Both the position numbers and the translations under genes were made by a program. From positions 1 through 6,101 of the forward strand of contig JABUUR010000420.1 in NCBI GenBank assembly GCA_021443065.1: DNA of 6,101 nucleotides, given 5' to 3'. Shown here one piece after another: positions 1 through 6,012 of the stretch; the first letter of the stretch is position 1, and every line of letters begins with the position of its first letter. The notes under the pieces are model-generated. The model was not told where the DNA came from and made no database searches. It worked only from the letters and a program-made list of their open reading frames with translations. The stretch is from Fibrobacter sp. GTDB taxonomy: Bacteria; Fibrobacterota; Fibrobacteria; Fibrobacterales; Fibrobacteraceae.

Positions 1-548
1 CCGATGGACTTTCCAAGGCTCATGGCGGGCTTGTCGGCAGTTACTCCCTCGGAAGGTTCTTCAAAAGACGTTTCATCCGAGGGTTGCCCTGCAGCGCAAG
101 ATTTCTTTTCTTTGTAGATGCTAAAGCCCATCACCCCAAAGAAAACAAGCAGCAAGATAACGCCGTCCAAGCGAGAAACGGCACCGTCAAGCAAAAGCCC
201 GATGGATAAAAGCGTTACCCCAATCAGCAAGGGCAGATCTTTCTTGAGTACGGACCTTTGGACAAGTATGGGCGTAATCAGGGCGGTTACGCCAAGAATC
301 AAGGCGATGTTTGCGATGTTGCTGCCATAGGCATTGCCAAGGGCCAGGGCGGGGCTACCCTCAATCGCAGAAATTGCCGAGACGATCATTTCGGGGGCAC
401 TGGTGCCAAAGCCCACAATGACCATCCCGATAAGCAGGGTGCTCATTCCACAAAAACGGGCGACGCCAACGGCGCCGTCCACGAATTTGTCTGCGCTCCA
501 TACAAGAGCAATTAAACCAAGAATAACAGCAATTGCAGGAACTAGCAT
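1..548 (-). CDS. CaCA-family Na+/Ca2+ antiporter, YrbG-like (C-terminal part beyond the window)
   Basis: This is an inner-membrane cation/Ca2+ exchanger expected to extrude Ca2+ in exchange for Na+ or H+. The gene is open at the left edge; 182 residues are visible, about half of the usual 310-360. Seen: an N-terminal hydrophobic helix (residues 2-18), then the first alpha repeat of the family with GTSAPE at 48-53 (Glu53 matches the ion-binding glutamate) and GNAYGSNIANIALILG at 71-86, then helices near 104-122 and 128-145. After these comes a hydrophilic, acidic loop (146-180), where the central cytoplasmic loop of YrbG proteins lies. The second alpha repeat would follow outside the window. 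The ATG at 548 is chosen because an in-frame TAG lies two codons upstream. No clear Shine-Dalgarno is seen. The gene starts 18 bases after the stop of the outer-membrane protein gene on the same strand, so co-transcription is likely. Family assignment is firm; ion specificity is inferred. Confidence 0.9.
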   Translation of the reverse strand, partial: MLVPAIAVILGLIALVWSADKFVDGAVGVARFCGMSTLLIGMVIVGFGTSAPEMIVSAISAIEGSPALALGNAYGSNIANIALILGVTALITPILVQRSVLKKDLPLLIGVTLLSIGLLLDGAVSRLDGVILLLVFFGVMGFSIYKEKKSCAAGQPSDETSFEEPSEGVTADKPAMSLGKSI

Positions 549-566
549 ACACTATTCAGTTTGATG

Positions 567-1550
567 TTAGGGAACGTAGAAAGACAGGCCAAGGGTGAAT
601 GCGCTGGAAGAATTGTCTACACCAAGGTCATGTTCGTCTTCGTAAAGCTTGTTGAGGCCCAGTTCGTAGCGAATGTCGAAACTCAACATCTTGTGGGGTC
701 GAATAGACAAGCCCATGAGCAGGCTATAGTCCACAGTCTTGCGTTGTTCATCTTCAATCATATCGAACTTATGCTTTAGAAAAGATTTATCGACATAGGA
801 GAACGTATCGGTCAGCGGAATATCTACGCTGGCACCCACACCGAAGGAGACGATGGAACGAGGTCCCTTGAAGTCAAAGAGAACGGGGATGTTCAATTTA
901 CGCTGCTTGATCTTACGAGAAGTACTGTAACTGTTGTCGTCGGAGGTGGAGGCATCGCTCTGTTCGTAGAGCAAGGCAATCTTCAAGGCGGAGGTGTACT
1001 CGTTCAAGGGGAGCAACACATGCAGACCTGCGCGCCATGTCATACCGGACATGTTGTCAAAGTCGAAGATGTCTTCCATAAAGAAGAAGGAACCCACAAA
1101 GGCCTGGACACCGTAGGAGAGTTTCTGAGGTTCGTAATCGCGGGTGCGCTTTACTGCTGTAGGTGCAGCCTGGACGTTGCTGGGCTGTGCATAGACGCTG
1201 TTAGATGCCGGGACAGATTCGACGGCCACGGTCCTTACCACTCTGGAATCACCACCGCGGACGGCAGTGGGTGCCGGGGCTTCGTCTACGGCAACTTCGA
1301 CAGGGGCCGGTTCGGCGACCGGAGCGACTTCGGCAGCAGGTGCGGAAGCTTCGGCAGCAGGTGCAGCGACTTCGGCAGGTGCGGCGGCTTCGGCAACAGG
1401 CGCAGCGACTTCGGCAGGTGCGGCAGCCTCGGCAGCGGGGGCAGATGCTGCAGGTTCGGCAACAGTGGCAGCCTCGGCGGCAGGTTCAGCGGCAAACACT
1501 GTGGCTGCCGTTGCAAGAACAGCCAGAACGGATCTAAAACGAATATTCAT
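567..1550 (-). CDS. Outer-membrane beta-barrel protein with Ala/Pro/Glu-rich N-terminal segment
   Basis: The product has 327 residues and is probably an outer-membrane protein of unknown function. Seen: a signal peptide (MNIRFRSVLAVLATAATVFA, likely cleaved after Ala20), then residues 21-97 built almost only of Ala, Pro, Glu and Val with no Lys or Arg until Arg98. A polar linker follows to about 143, then a region of alternating hydrophobic/polar strands and polar loops (about 145-327) resembling the small OmpA/PorT-like barrels common in Fibrobacteres and Bacteroidetes. The last strand ends FTLGLSFYVP. The acidic Ala/Pro segment is inferred to be a flexible periplasmic or wall-spanning linker. 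The start is secure: AGGAGG lies 6 bases before the ATG, with a TATATT element further upstream. The antiporter gene follows after 18 bases. The barrel call rests on strand pattern only; no family-specific motif was recognised. Confidence 0.8.
   Translation of the reverse strand: MNIRFRSVLAVLATAATVFAAEPAAEAATVAEPAASAPAAEAAAPAEVAAPVAEAAAPAEVAAPAAEASAPAAEVAPVAEPAPVEVAVDEAPAPTAVRGGDSRVVRTVAVESVPASNSVYAQPSNVQAAPTAVKRTRDYEPQKLSYGVQAFVGSFFFMEDIFDFDNMSGMTWRAGLHVLLPLNEYTSALKIALLYEQSDASTSDDNSYSTSRKIKQRKLNIPVLFDFKGPRSIVSFGVGASVDIPLTDTFSYVDKSFLKHKFDMIEDEQRKTVDYSLLMGLSIRPHKMLSFDIRYELGLNKLYEDEHDLGVDNSSSAFTLGLSFYVP
1260..1490 (-). repeat. Degenerate tandem repeat coding for the Ala/Pro/Glu segment
   Basis: GC-rich, low-complexity DNA inside the outer-membrane protein gene. 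A 23-base stretch beginning GCAGCGACTTCGGCAGG at 1363 recurs at 1402, giving a 39-base (13-codon) period. A related copy starts near 1324, about 42 bases away. The encoded units look like APAEVAAPVAEAA and variants. Direct repeats of this kind expand and contract by slippage, so length may vary between strains. Confidence 0.75.
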
Positions 1551-1556
1551 GGATTT

Positions 1557-1562
1557 CCTCCT
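1557..1562 (-). promoter_or_regulatory. Strong Shine-Dalgarno (AGGAGG) of the outer-membrane protein gene
   Basis: The minus strand reads AGGAGG, then 6 bases, then ATG at 1550. It is the best ribosome-binding site in the window and fixes the start of the beta-barrel protein. Confidence 0.85.
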
Positions 1563-1579
1563 TTTAATGTTTTTTGAAA

Positions 1580-1585
1580 AATATA
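1580..1585 (-). promoter_or_regulatory. Putative -10 box (TATATT) of the outer-membrane protein gene
   Basis: TATATT on the minus strand lies 29 bases before the ATG, which would give an mRNA leader of about 20 bases including the AGGAGG. No good -35 match is present at 16-18 bases spacing. The same hexamer is found before lexA, the cyclophilin gene and lepA, which supports the call. Confidence 0.5.
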
Positions 1586-1691
1586 CAATGTTTTGATGAA
1601 TAAAACGGATTTTGGTTTCCTAAAATCAACATTTTTTTTCTTTTCATCTTTTTTTAGTGAAAAAAAAGCACTTTTTACTAAATTTTCGACT

Positions 1692-3191
1692 ATGAAATTG
1701 AATATTACGGCCAAGGAATCGGGCAAGGCCACTGCAAACGCCCTCTTTTTCGTCAAAAAATCCATCCAATTTTCCGCGGTTCTCTCCGACGAAGGAGAAG
1801 TTCAGGTAGAATCTGTCTTGGACGGCATTTCCGACGGAATATTCGACGACCTGGAATTTGTAGAAATCGAAGGCAAGGCGACCTTCTTTGTTAACGCAGC
1901 CAAGGAACGTGGCGTTTCCAGCCTGGACCACCTGCGCATGGCCGCCTACCGTCTGGCCAAACAGGCCTCCAAAAAGCAGGTTCCCGTAGTCAGCCTCATG
2001 CTGGCCGACGCAGCCCCCCAGCAGTTCAAGTCCATCGTCCACGGTCTTTCCTACGCCGACTACAAGTTCGACGCCTACAAGAGCGTCAAGAAAGAATCTT
2101 TCCAGGTAACCTTTGAGATCGTCGCCGGAGAACACACCGCCGAGTTCAAGAAAATCGCCGAAGATGTGGCCGTAGAACAAAAGGCAATCGTTCTTGCAAG
2201 GAACCTGATCAACACCCCCGCCGCGGACTTGACCCCCGCCCAGTTCGTGGAACGGGCCAAGACCATCGCAAAATACACCGACAACCTGTCCATCAAGGTT
2301 CGCGACGCAAGGCAACTGGAAAAAGAAGGCTTCATGGGCCACGTGACCGTGGGCAAGGGAAGTTCACGCCCACCCTTCATGGTGACTTTATGTTACGACG
2401 GGACAAAGCCAGTTCGCAGAACCTCCGCAGACCACCTGGTGATCGTGGGTAAAGGCTTGTGCTTCGATACCGGCGGACTCTGCTTAAAGGCGGCAAAATC
2501 CATGCCGACGATGATCAGCGACATGTCCGGTGCGGCAACCGCATTGGCAGCAATCCAGGCCATAGCCACCCTCAAGATTCCCGTAAAAGTAAGCGCCGTA
2601 TTGTGCCTTGCAGAAAACGCCATCGGCAACACCTCGGTTTTGCCCGGCGACATCTTTACCGCTAAAAATGGCAAGACGGTCATGGTAGACAACACGGATG
2701 CCGAAGGACGCCTGGTATTGAGCGACGGCTTGGCAGAGGCGGGCCTCATCGGGGCCACCCACATCGTGGACCTCGCCACACTCACAGGCGCCATGATTCG
2801 CGCCCTGGGTTACGCGGTCGCAGGTTTCTTCAGCAACGACGACGACCTGGCCCGCGCAGTGATCAACTGCGGCGAAAACTGCTGTGAAAAATTCTGGAGC
2901 ATGCCCCTTGAAGAAGAATACGCCGACAGTTTAAAGGACAAGTTCGCCGACCTTAAAAATACGGGCAGCGACGCCGGGGCGATTTGTGCGGCCCTGTTCC
3001 TTCAGGAATTTGTTCCCGAGAACACCGCCTGGGCCCATTGGGATATCGCAGGCACCGCCTTCGTAGACAAGAAATGGAAGTACACAGAATACGGTGCCAC
3101 CGGTTTCGGCGTACAGACGCTGATTGAACTAGCCCGACGCATGAGTGCAGGCCCCCTCAGCGACAGCGACGGCGAATATAAGACACTGTAA
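1692..3191 (+). CDS. pepA: Leucyl aminopeptidase (peptidase family M17)
   Basis: This is a cytosolic two-metal aminopeptidase that removes N-terminal residues, especially Leu, from peptides; the family forms hexamers. The product has 499 residues, the normal length. The N-terminal alpha/beta domain (about 1-165) is divergent and the C-terminal catalytic domain (about 170-485) is well conserved. All expected residues are present: metal ligands Lys254, Asp259 (FDTGG), Asp277 (SDMSGAA), Asp336 and Glu338, and catalytic Lys266 and Arg340. The M17 signature NTDAEGRL is at 334-341. Every position is offset by exactly +4 from the bovine lens enzyme. The frame stays open upstream to 1593, but that extension is Phe/Ser/Lys-rich from poly-T DNA and is not family-like, so the ATG at 1692 is chosen. 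No good Shine-Dalgarno or -10 box is seen. In some bacteria PepA also binds DNA; nothing here shows that. Confidence 0.95.
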   Translation: MKLNITAKESGKATANALFFVKKSIQFSAVLSDEGEVQVESVLDGISDGIFDDLEFVEIEGKATFFVNAAKERGVSSLDHLRMAAYRLAKQASKKQVPVVSLMLADAAPQQFKSIVHGLSYADYKFDAYKSVKKESFQVTFEIVAGEHTAEFKKIAEDVAVEQKAIVLARNLINTPAADLTPAQFVERAKTIAKYTDNLSIKVRDARQLEKEGFMGHVTVGKGSSRPPFMVTLCYDGTKPVRRTSADHLVIVGKGLCFDTGGLCLKAAKSMPTMISDMSGAATALAAIQAIATLKIPVKVSAVLCLAENAIGNTSVLPGDIFTAKNGKTVMVDNTDAEGRLVLSDGLAEAGLIGATHIVDLATLTGAMIRALGYAVAGFFSNDDDLARAVINCGENCCEKFWSMPLEEEYADSLKDKFADLKNTGSDAGAICAALFLQEFVPENTAWAHWDIAGTAFVDKKWKYTEYGATGFGVQTLIELARRMSAGPLSDSDGEYKTL

Positions 3192-3201
3192 GGCACTAAA
3201 T

Positions 3202-3233
3202 TGCACCTAATGTAAAAAGTTACTTTTTGTGCA
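3202..3233. repeat. Nested inverted repeat between pepA and lexA
   Basis: TGCAC at 3202-3206 is mirrored by GTGCA at 3229-3233, and inside them AAAAAGT (3214-3220) and ACTTTTT (3222-3228) form a perfect palindrome around one T. It lies 11 bases after the pepA stop and ends 10 bases before the lexA -35 box. It may be a weak pepA terminator (AT-only stem, poor) or a protein-binding site. The outer arms match the half-sites of the Fibrobacter LexA box, but the spacing is far too wide for one canonical operator. Confidence 0.35.
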
Positions 3234-3242
3234 GTGAAACTA

Positions 3243-3271
3243 TTGACATTTGCCCAATTGTACACTATATT
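3243..3271 (+). promoter_or_regulatory. lexA promoter, TTGACA-N17-TATATT
   Basis: A consensus -35 box TTGACA (3243-3248) and a -10 box TATATT (3266-3271) are separated by exactly 17 bases. Transcription should start near 3278, giving a leader of about 30 bases that includes AAGAGGTG before the lexA ATG. It is the only promoter in the window with both boxes clear. Confidence 0.8.
3251..3264 (+). promoter_or_regulatory. Probable LexA operator (SOS box) in the lexA promoter
   Basis: TGCCCAATTGTACA fits TGCNC-N4-GTGCA, the LexA box reported for Fibrobacter succinogenes (recalled from published work), with one mismatch (GTACA for GTGCA). It fills the spacer between -35 and -10, so bound LexA would block RNA polymerase and give negative autoregulation. 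The dyad is imperfect: 5 of 7 base positions are symmetrical. Confidence 0.65.
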
Positions 3272-3310
3272 TAAACCATATACTTACAAACTCTTTTTAA
3301 GAGGTGCTAT

Positions 3311-3991
3311 ATGGACAAAAACAAAACATCCGAGGCTGCGATAGATACCAGCGAAAGCAAGCGCAAAGGCTTGACCCCCCGCCAAGAAGAAATACTGGAG
3401 TACATAAAAAAGTATTCCAAGGAAAACCGCATGCCGCCCACCGTTCGCGAGATCGGCAACCGCTTTGAAATTTCTTCTACCAACGGAGTTCGTTCGATTT
3501 TGGCAGCCCTTATCAAAAAGGGGTACATCAACCGCTCCCCCCGCCTGAGCCGCGGCATCGAGATTCTCAACAACGACGGCGACATGGGCGAAACTGTAAG
3601 CAACACCATCGAAATCCCTATCGTAGGGCGCGTTGCAGCAGGCACTCCCATTCTTGCAGTGCAAAACCTCGAAGGCACGGTCACCATCGACCGCGATTTT
3701 TTGGCATGCCGTTCCGACGTGTTCGCTCTCCGTGTCAAGGGCGACTCCATGATCAACGCAGGCATCTTTGACGGCGACCTGATTTTTGCCCGCCAACAAA
3801 AGACAGCGGACCGCGGCGAAATCATCGTGGCCCAGGTAGACAACGAGGCTACGGTCAAATACTACCACCCCACCGCAGACCGTATCGAGCTTCGCCCCGC
3901 AAACCCCAACTACCGCCCCATCATCGTGAAAAACGACAAGGAATTTTCCATTGCAGGGCGCGTCATTGGCGTAATGCGCAAAGTGAACTAA
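3311..3991 (+). CDS. lexA: LexA repressor (SOS regulator, self-cleaving serine protease S24)
   Basis: LexA represses DNA-damage genes and cleaves itself when stimulated by RecA filaments. The product has 226 residues against about 202 in E. coli; the excess is mostly a polar N-terminal extension of about 19 residues (Lys/Ser/Thr/Glu-rich). The winged-helix DNA-binding domain covers about 21-86, with [12 protein letters not shown] opening it and the recognition helix around 55-69 ([16 protein letters not shown]); this helix differs from the E. coli one, in line with a different operator. The cleavage bond is Ala110-Gly111 (VAAGTP). Catalytic Ser146 (GDSM) and Lys183 (EATVK) are 37 residues apart, as in E. 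coli. The ATG at 3311 follows AAGAGGTG with good spacing. The gene has its own promoter with a LexA box and a terminator after it, so it is probably monocistronic and self-regulated. Confidence 0.97.
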   Translation: MDKNKTSEAAIDTSESKRKGLTPRQEEILEYIKKYSKENRMPPTVREIGNRFEISSTNGVRSILAALIKKGYINRSPRLSRGIEILNNDGDMGETVSNTIEIPIVGRVAAGTPILAVQNLEGTVTIDRDFLACRSDVFALRVKGDSMINAGIFDGDLIFARQQKTADRGEIIVAQVDNEATVKYYHPTADRIELRPANPNYRPIIVKNDKEFSIAGRVIGVMRKVN

Positions 3992-4017
3992 CCTCGCATT
4001 TTTTCCGCAACACAAGA

Positions 4018-4050
4018 AAGAACGCCAACCATTCGCAGGCTGGCGTTCTT
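4018..4050. terminator. Bidirectional hairpin terminator between lexA and the convergent operon
   Basis: AAGAACGCCA (4018-4027) pairs perfectly with TGGCGTTCTT (4041-4050); two more C-G pairs form inside beyond one A-C mismatch, leaving a 7-base loop. On the plus strand AGTTTATT follows, and on the minus strand TCTTG follows the arm's own TTCTT. It begins 26 bases after the lexA stop and lies 47 bases beyond the stop of the zinc-finger gene, so it can end transcription from both sides. The U-tracts are modest. Confidence 0.8.
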
Positions 4051-4097
4051 AGTTTATTCAAAAATGCAACGAAACGCGAAGTTCCACGCTACGTTCA

Positions 4098-5348
4098 TTA
4101 ATCTTCCATATCGGCCAGGTCTTCTTCCGCTTCCTTCAGGTCGTCTGCGTCGGGGCCCAATATGTCGTCATCTTCTTCGTCCAGGGAGTCGCCGCCCATG
4201 GAGCCCAGTTGATATTCAACCTTACGGGCCTCCTTGGACTGGCCCAGCTTAAGGATCATGGCGCATTCTTCGCAGTAGCCCAGGTGCTTGTCCACCCAGA
4301 ATTCCGGAGAGACAAGATTGCGGTTGCAGCGGGTACACATCTGAGATGCTGCCTCGCGCTCGAAGGCGAGATTCTGTTCTTCCAGTTCCTTGAGAATACG
4401 TTCGGTAAGTTCTTCCTGGGTTTCTTCGCCCAGGGCAATCTTATGACGGATGGAAGCGGTGGGCTTCATTTCGAGATTCTTCATTTCAGAAGACATCTTC
4501 TTCTTGTTGGAGCGGTCTTCCTGTTCGTCGATTTCAACAAACATCACCGTCTTGGAAAAGCGCTTGACACCCTTCGCAAGAATGGCCTCGTCCTCGGGTT
4601 CTTCGGGCTGATCGGGAGCCTTGCCGGGCTTTTTGCCACCCTTTGCCGATTTATCAGCAAGGACGTCGGCCTTAGGTTCAACAGCAGTCTTGCCTTTCTT
4701 ATCCTTAACCACCTGGATTTCGATGTTCTCGGATTCCAAGACCACATCGTCTTTTTTCACATCGGGCTTTGATGCGGCAGACTTTGCGGCTGCGGGCTTT
4801 TTAGCAGCGGACTTTGCAGCGGCAACATCCTTCGAAGATTTTTCGGCTGTTTTTGTTGTGACGGTCTTTGCAGCGGAAGGCTTTGCGACGGGCTTGCCAG
4901 CAGAAGATGGCTTGGCCACAGGCTTTGCTGCAGCCTTGGGAGCGGATTTTGTGGCGGAAGCGGCCTTTTCAGGCTTGGCAACGGGTTTTGCGGACTTGGC
5001 TACAGGCTTTGCAGATTTGGCGGGAGCCTTAGGTGCAGGCTTTGCTACACCCTTGGAAACAGGTTTGGCAACAGAAGCAACCTTTGCGGGTTTTGCGGCA
5101 GGCTTTGCGGCAGGGGCCTTGGGAGCGGCCTTTGCAACTGCCTTATTCGCGGGCTTTGCCGGAGCGGCCTTGGGAGCCTTTGCGTCCTTGGCGTTTGCCT
5201 TGGCCGGTTTCGAGGCTGCACTGGCAGCGGCAGTCTTCTTTGCAGGAGCCGCCTTTGCAGGTTTTGCAACGGCCTTGGGAGCAGGCTTTGCGGCAGCCTT
5301 CTTTGCAGCCGGCTTTGTCTCCTTAGACGGAACTTTCTTAGAACTCAT
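4098..5348 (-). CDS. Histone H1-like Ala/Lys/Pro-rich protein with DksA/TraR-type four-cysteine zinc finger and acidic tail
   Basis: The product has 416 residues, is probably cytoplasmic, and its function is not established. Residues 1-200 are low complexity (Ala, Lys, Pro, some Ser/Val), with 51 lysines and only 7 acidic residues. Repeated KPVAK and AAKP units recall AlgP and bacterial H1-like proteins, which bind DNA. Residues 201-335 are mixed and charged, with a Glu-rich predicted helix (about 309-335) that could form a short coiled coil. A zinc finger follows: Cys338-x2-Cys341-x17-Cys359-x2-Cys362, the same spacing as in DksA. The tail (387-416) has 17 Asp/Glu in 30 residues. The long N-terminal coiled coil and acidic DxxDxA tip of true DksA are not seen, so ppGpp/RNA-polymerase action should not be assumed. 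It starts 3 bases after the cyclophilin stop and has only a weak AAGAAG ribosome site, suggesting translational coupling. Confidence 0.85.
   Translation of the reverse strand: MSSKKVPSKETKPAAKKAAAKPAPKAVAKPAKAAPAKKTAAASAASKPAKANAKDAKAPKAAPAKPANKAVAKAAPKAPAAKPAAKPAKVASVAKPVSKGVAKPAPKAPAKSAKPVAKSAKPVAKPEKAASATKSAPKAAAKPVAKPSSAGKPVAKPSAAKTVTTKTAEKSSKDVAAAKSAAKKPAAAKSAASKPDVKKDDVVLESENIEIQVVKDKKGKTAVEPKADVLADKSAKGGKKPGKAPDQPEEPEDEAILAKGVKRFSKTVMFVEIDEQEDRSNKKKMSSEMKNLEMKPTASIRHKIALGEETQEELTERILKELEEQNLAFEREAASQMCTRCNRNLVSPEFWVDKHLGYCEECAMILKLGQSKEARKVEYQLGSMGGDSLDEEDDDILGPDADDLKEAEEDLADMED
4749..5318 (-). repeat. Low-complexity DNA coding for the Ala/Lys/Pro-rich domain
   Basis: About 570 bases of imperfect short repeats, dominated on the plus strand by GGCTTTGC, GGCTTGGC and CCTTGGGAGC variants. 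They encode units such as KPVAK, AKPA and PKAPAK. There is no fixed period, so this is better described as degenerate compositional repetition than as a clean tandem array. Confidence 0.7.
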
Positions 5349-5351
5349 AGG

Positions 5352-5888
5352 TTACTTCTTTTCCACAATTTTGATGTTGATAATGGGGTCGTTCTGTTCG
5401 ATACGGCAAACAACGTCCTGACCGGAAATAACCTTTCCGAATACGGTATGCTTGCCATCAAGATGATGCTGGGGCGTGTGCGTAATAAAGAACTGGGAAC
5501 CGTTGGTATTGGGGCCACGGTTAGCCATGGATATTACGCCGGCCTCGTGCTTCAAGGAACTAATTTCATCGTCGATGGTGTAATCGGGGCCGCCCTGGCC
5601 GTTGCCCTTGGGATCGCCACCCTGGATCATAAATCCGGGAATGACGCGATGGAAGATAAGACCATCGTAAAAGCCCTTATTGGCTAGATCCACAAAGTTC
5701 GCAACGGTATTGGGGGCGGACTTGAAATCCAGATCCAGGACAATCGTACCTTCGTGGGTAGTGATGGTGGCTTCGATAGCCTTGATGCCGGTGTAGTCCT
5801 TGTTGAAGGTTTTACCTTCGGAGGCGCAACCCACGGCCAAAAATCCGCTTAAAAGTGTTGCGGCAAAAAAATTCCTGATGATTTTCAT
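5352..5888 (-). CDS. Cyclophilin-type peptidyl-prolyl cis-trans isomerase, probable lipoprotein
   Basis: The enzyme interconverts cis and trans prolyl bonds to assist folding. The product has 178 residues from the chosen start. Seen: a signal peptide with basic n-region MKIIRN, hydrophobic core, and LAVGC ending at Cys21, a near-lipobox, so it is probably a lipid-anchored envelope protein. The cyclophilin domain spans about 38-176. Counterparts of human CypA active-site residues are FHR (Arg81), Phe86, Gln89 (QGGD), Phe134 (GSQFF) and His147 (LDGKH). The CypA Trp121 position is His142, as in many bacterial cyclophilins with low cyclosporin affinity. An ATG at 5897 (MGSMKII...) is also possible; 5888 is preferred because it gives a normal signal peptide and has GGGA just upstream. 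It is the first gene of a two-gene operon with the zinc-finger protein and is divergent from lepA. Confidence 0.93.
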   Translation of the reverse strand: MKIIRNFFAATLLSGFLAVGCASEGKTFNKDYTGIKAIEATITTHEGTIVLDLDFKSAPNTVANFVDLANKGFYDGLIFHRVIPGFMIQGGDPKGNGQGGPDYTIDDEISSLKHEAGVISMANRGPNTNGSQFFITHTPQHHLDGKHTVFGKVISGQDVVCRIEQNDPIINIKIVEKK

Positions 5889-5931
5889 AGATCCCATTGT
5901 ATAAATCGTCTAAATTTATCAATCTGTCAAA

Positions 5932-5937
5932 AATATA
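5932..5937 (-). promoter_or_regulatory. Putative -10 box (TATATT) of the cyclophilin operon
   Basis: The minus strand reads CTATATTTTTGACAG, with TATATT 43 bases before the ATG at 5888. No good -35 match lies upstream at 17 bases. The TTGACA just downstream (5930-5925) could instead pair with TTTATA (5905-5900), but at 19 bases spacing and almost no leader, so TATATT is preferred. Confidence 0.45.
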
Positions 5938-5970
5938 GATTATTTGATTATTGCTCTGCGGTCCACAAGC

Positions 5971-5990
5971 CCAAAGCATAAGCGTTTTGG
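5971..5990. repeat. Small imperfect inverted repeat in the cyclophilin/lepA divergent gap
   Basis: CCAAAGC-ATAA-GC-GT-TTTGG can fold as a 7-pair stem with a 2-base bulge and a 4-base loop. It lies upstream of both the lepA and cyclophilin -10 candidates, about where a regulator could sit. It could equally be chance. Confidence 0.25.
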
Positions 5991-6012
5991 CCTATAAATA
6001 CCCATCATTTTC

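Noticed and set aside
361..552. Minus-strand 63-codon frame starting with GTG at 552
   Set aside because: It is a shifted frame of the antiporter gene. The frame from 548 gives hydrophobic helices and the GTSAPE motif and stays open to the window edge.
1020..1596. Several plus-strand open frames opposite the barrel protein, Gly/Arg/Cys-rich or Ala-rich
   Set aside because: They are shadows of the GC-rich Ala/Pro/Glu repeat. The minus-strand gene has a signal peptide, strong Shine-Dalgarno and coherent barrel region.
1593..1691. Upstream in-frame extension of the aminopeptidase adding 33 residues
   Set aside because: The extension is encoded by poly-T/poly-A intergenic DNA, is Phe/Ser/Lys-rich, has no counterpart in the M17 family, and would make the protein start next to the divergent promoter. 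The ATG at 1692 gives the normal family length.
1644..2342. Minus-strand 232-codon open frame inside pepA
   Set aside because: It has no ribosome site or recognisable motif, and pepA on the other strand carries every catalytic residue in one frame.
3284..4015. Minus-strand 243-codon open frame covering lexA
   Set aside because: It is an antisense shadow. It would run through the lexA promoter region, while lexA has all family residues and proper signals.
4749..5318. Possible CRISPR array or satellite because of the dense short repeats
   Set aside because: The repeats are codon-phased, irregular in spacing, lack unique spacers and translate into a continuous Ala/Lys/Pro domain.
4098..5348. 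Calling the zinc-finger protein DksA outright
   Set aside because: Only the cysteine spacing agrees. The coiled-coil domain and the acidic DxxDxA tip needed for DksA action are not visible.
4621..5421. Long plus-strand open frame of 266 codons rich in Ala/Gly/Phe opposite the zinc-finger gene
   Set aside because: It is the complement of the Ala/Lys/Pro repeat codons, which rarely create stops on the opposite strand. It has no ribosome site or recognisable domain, and the minus-strand frame holds a clear zinc finger.
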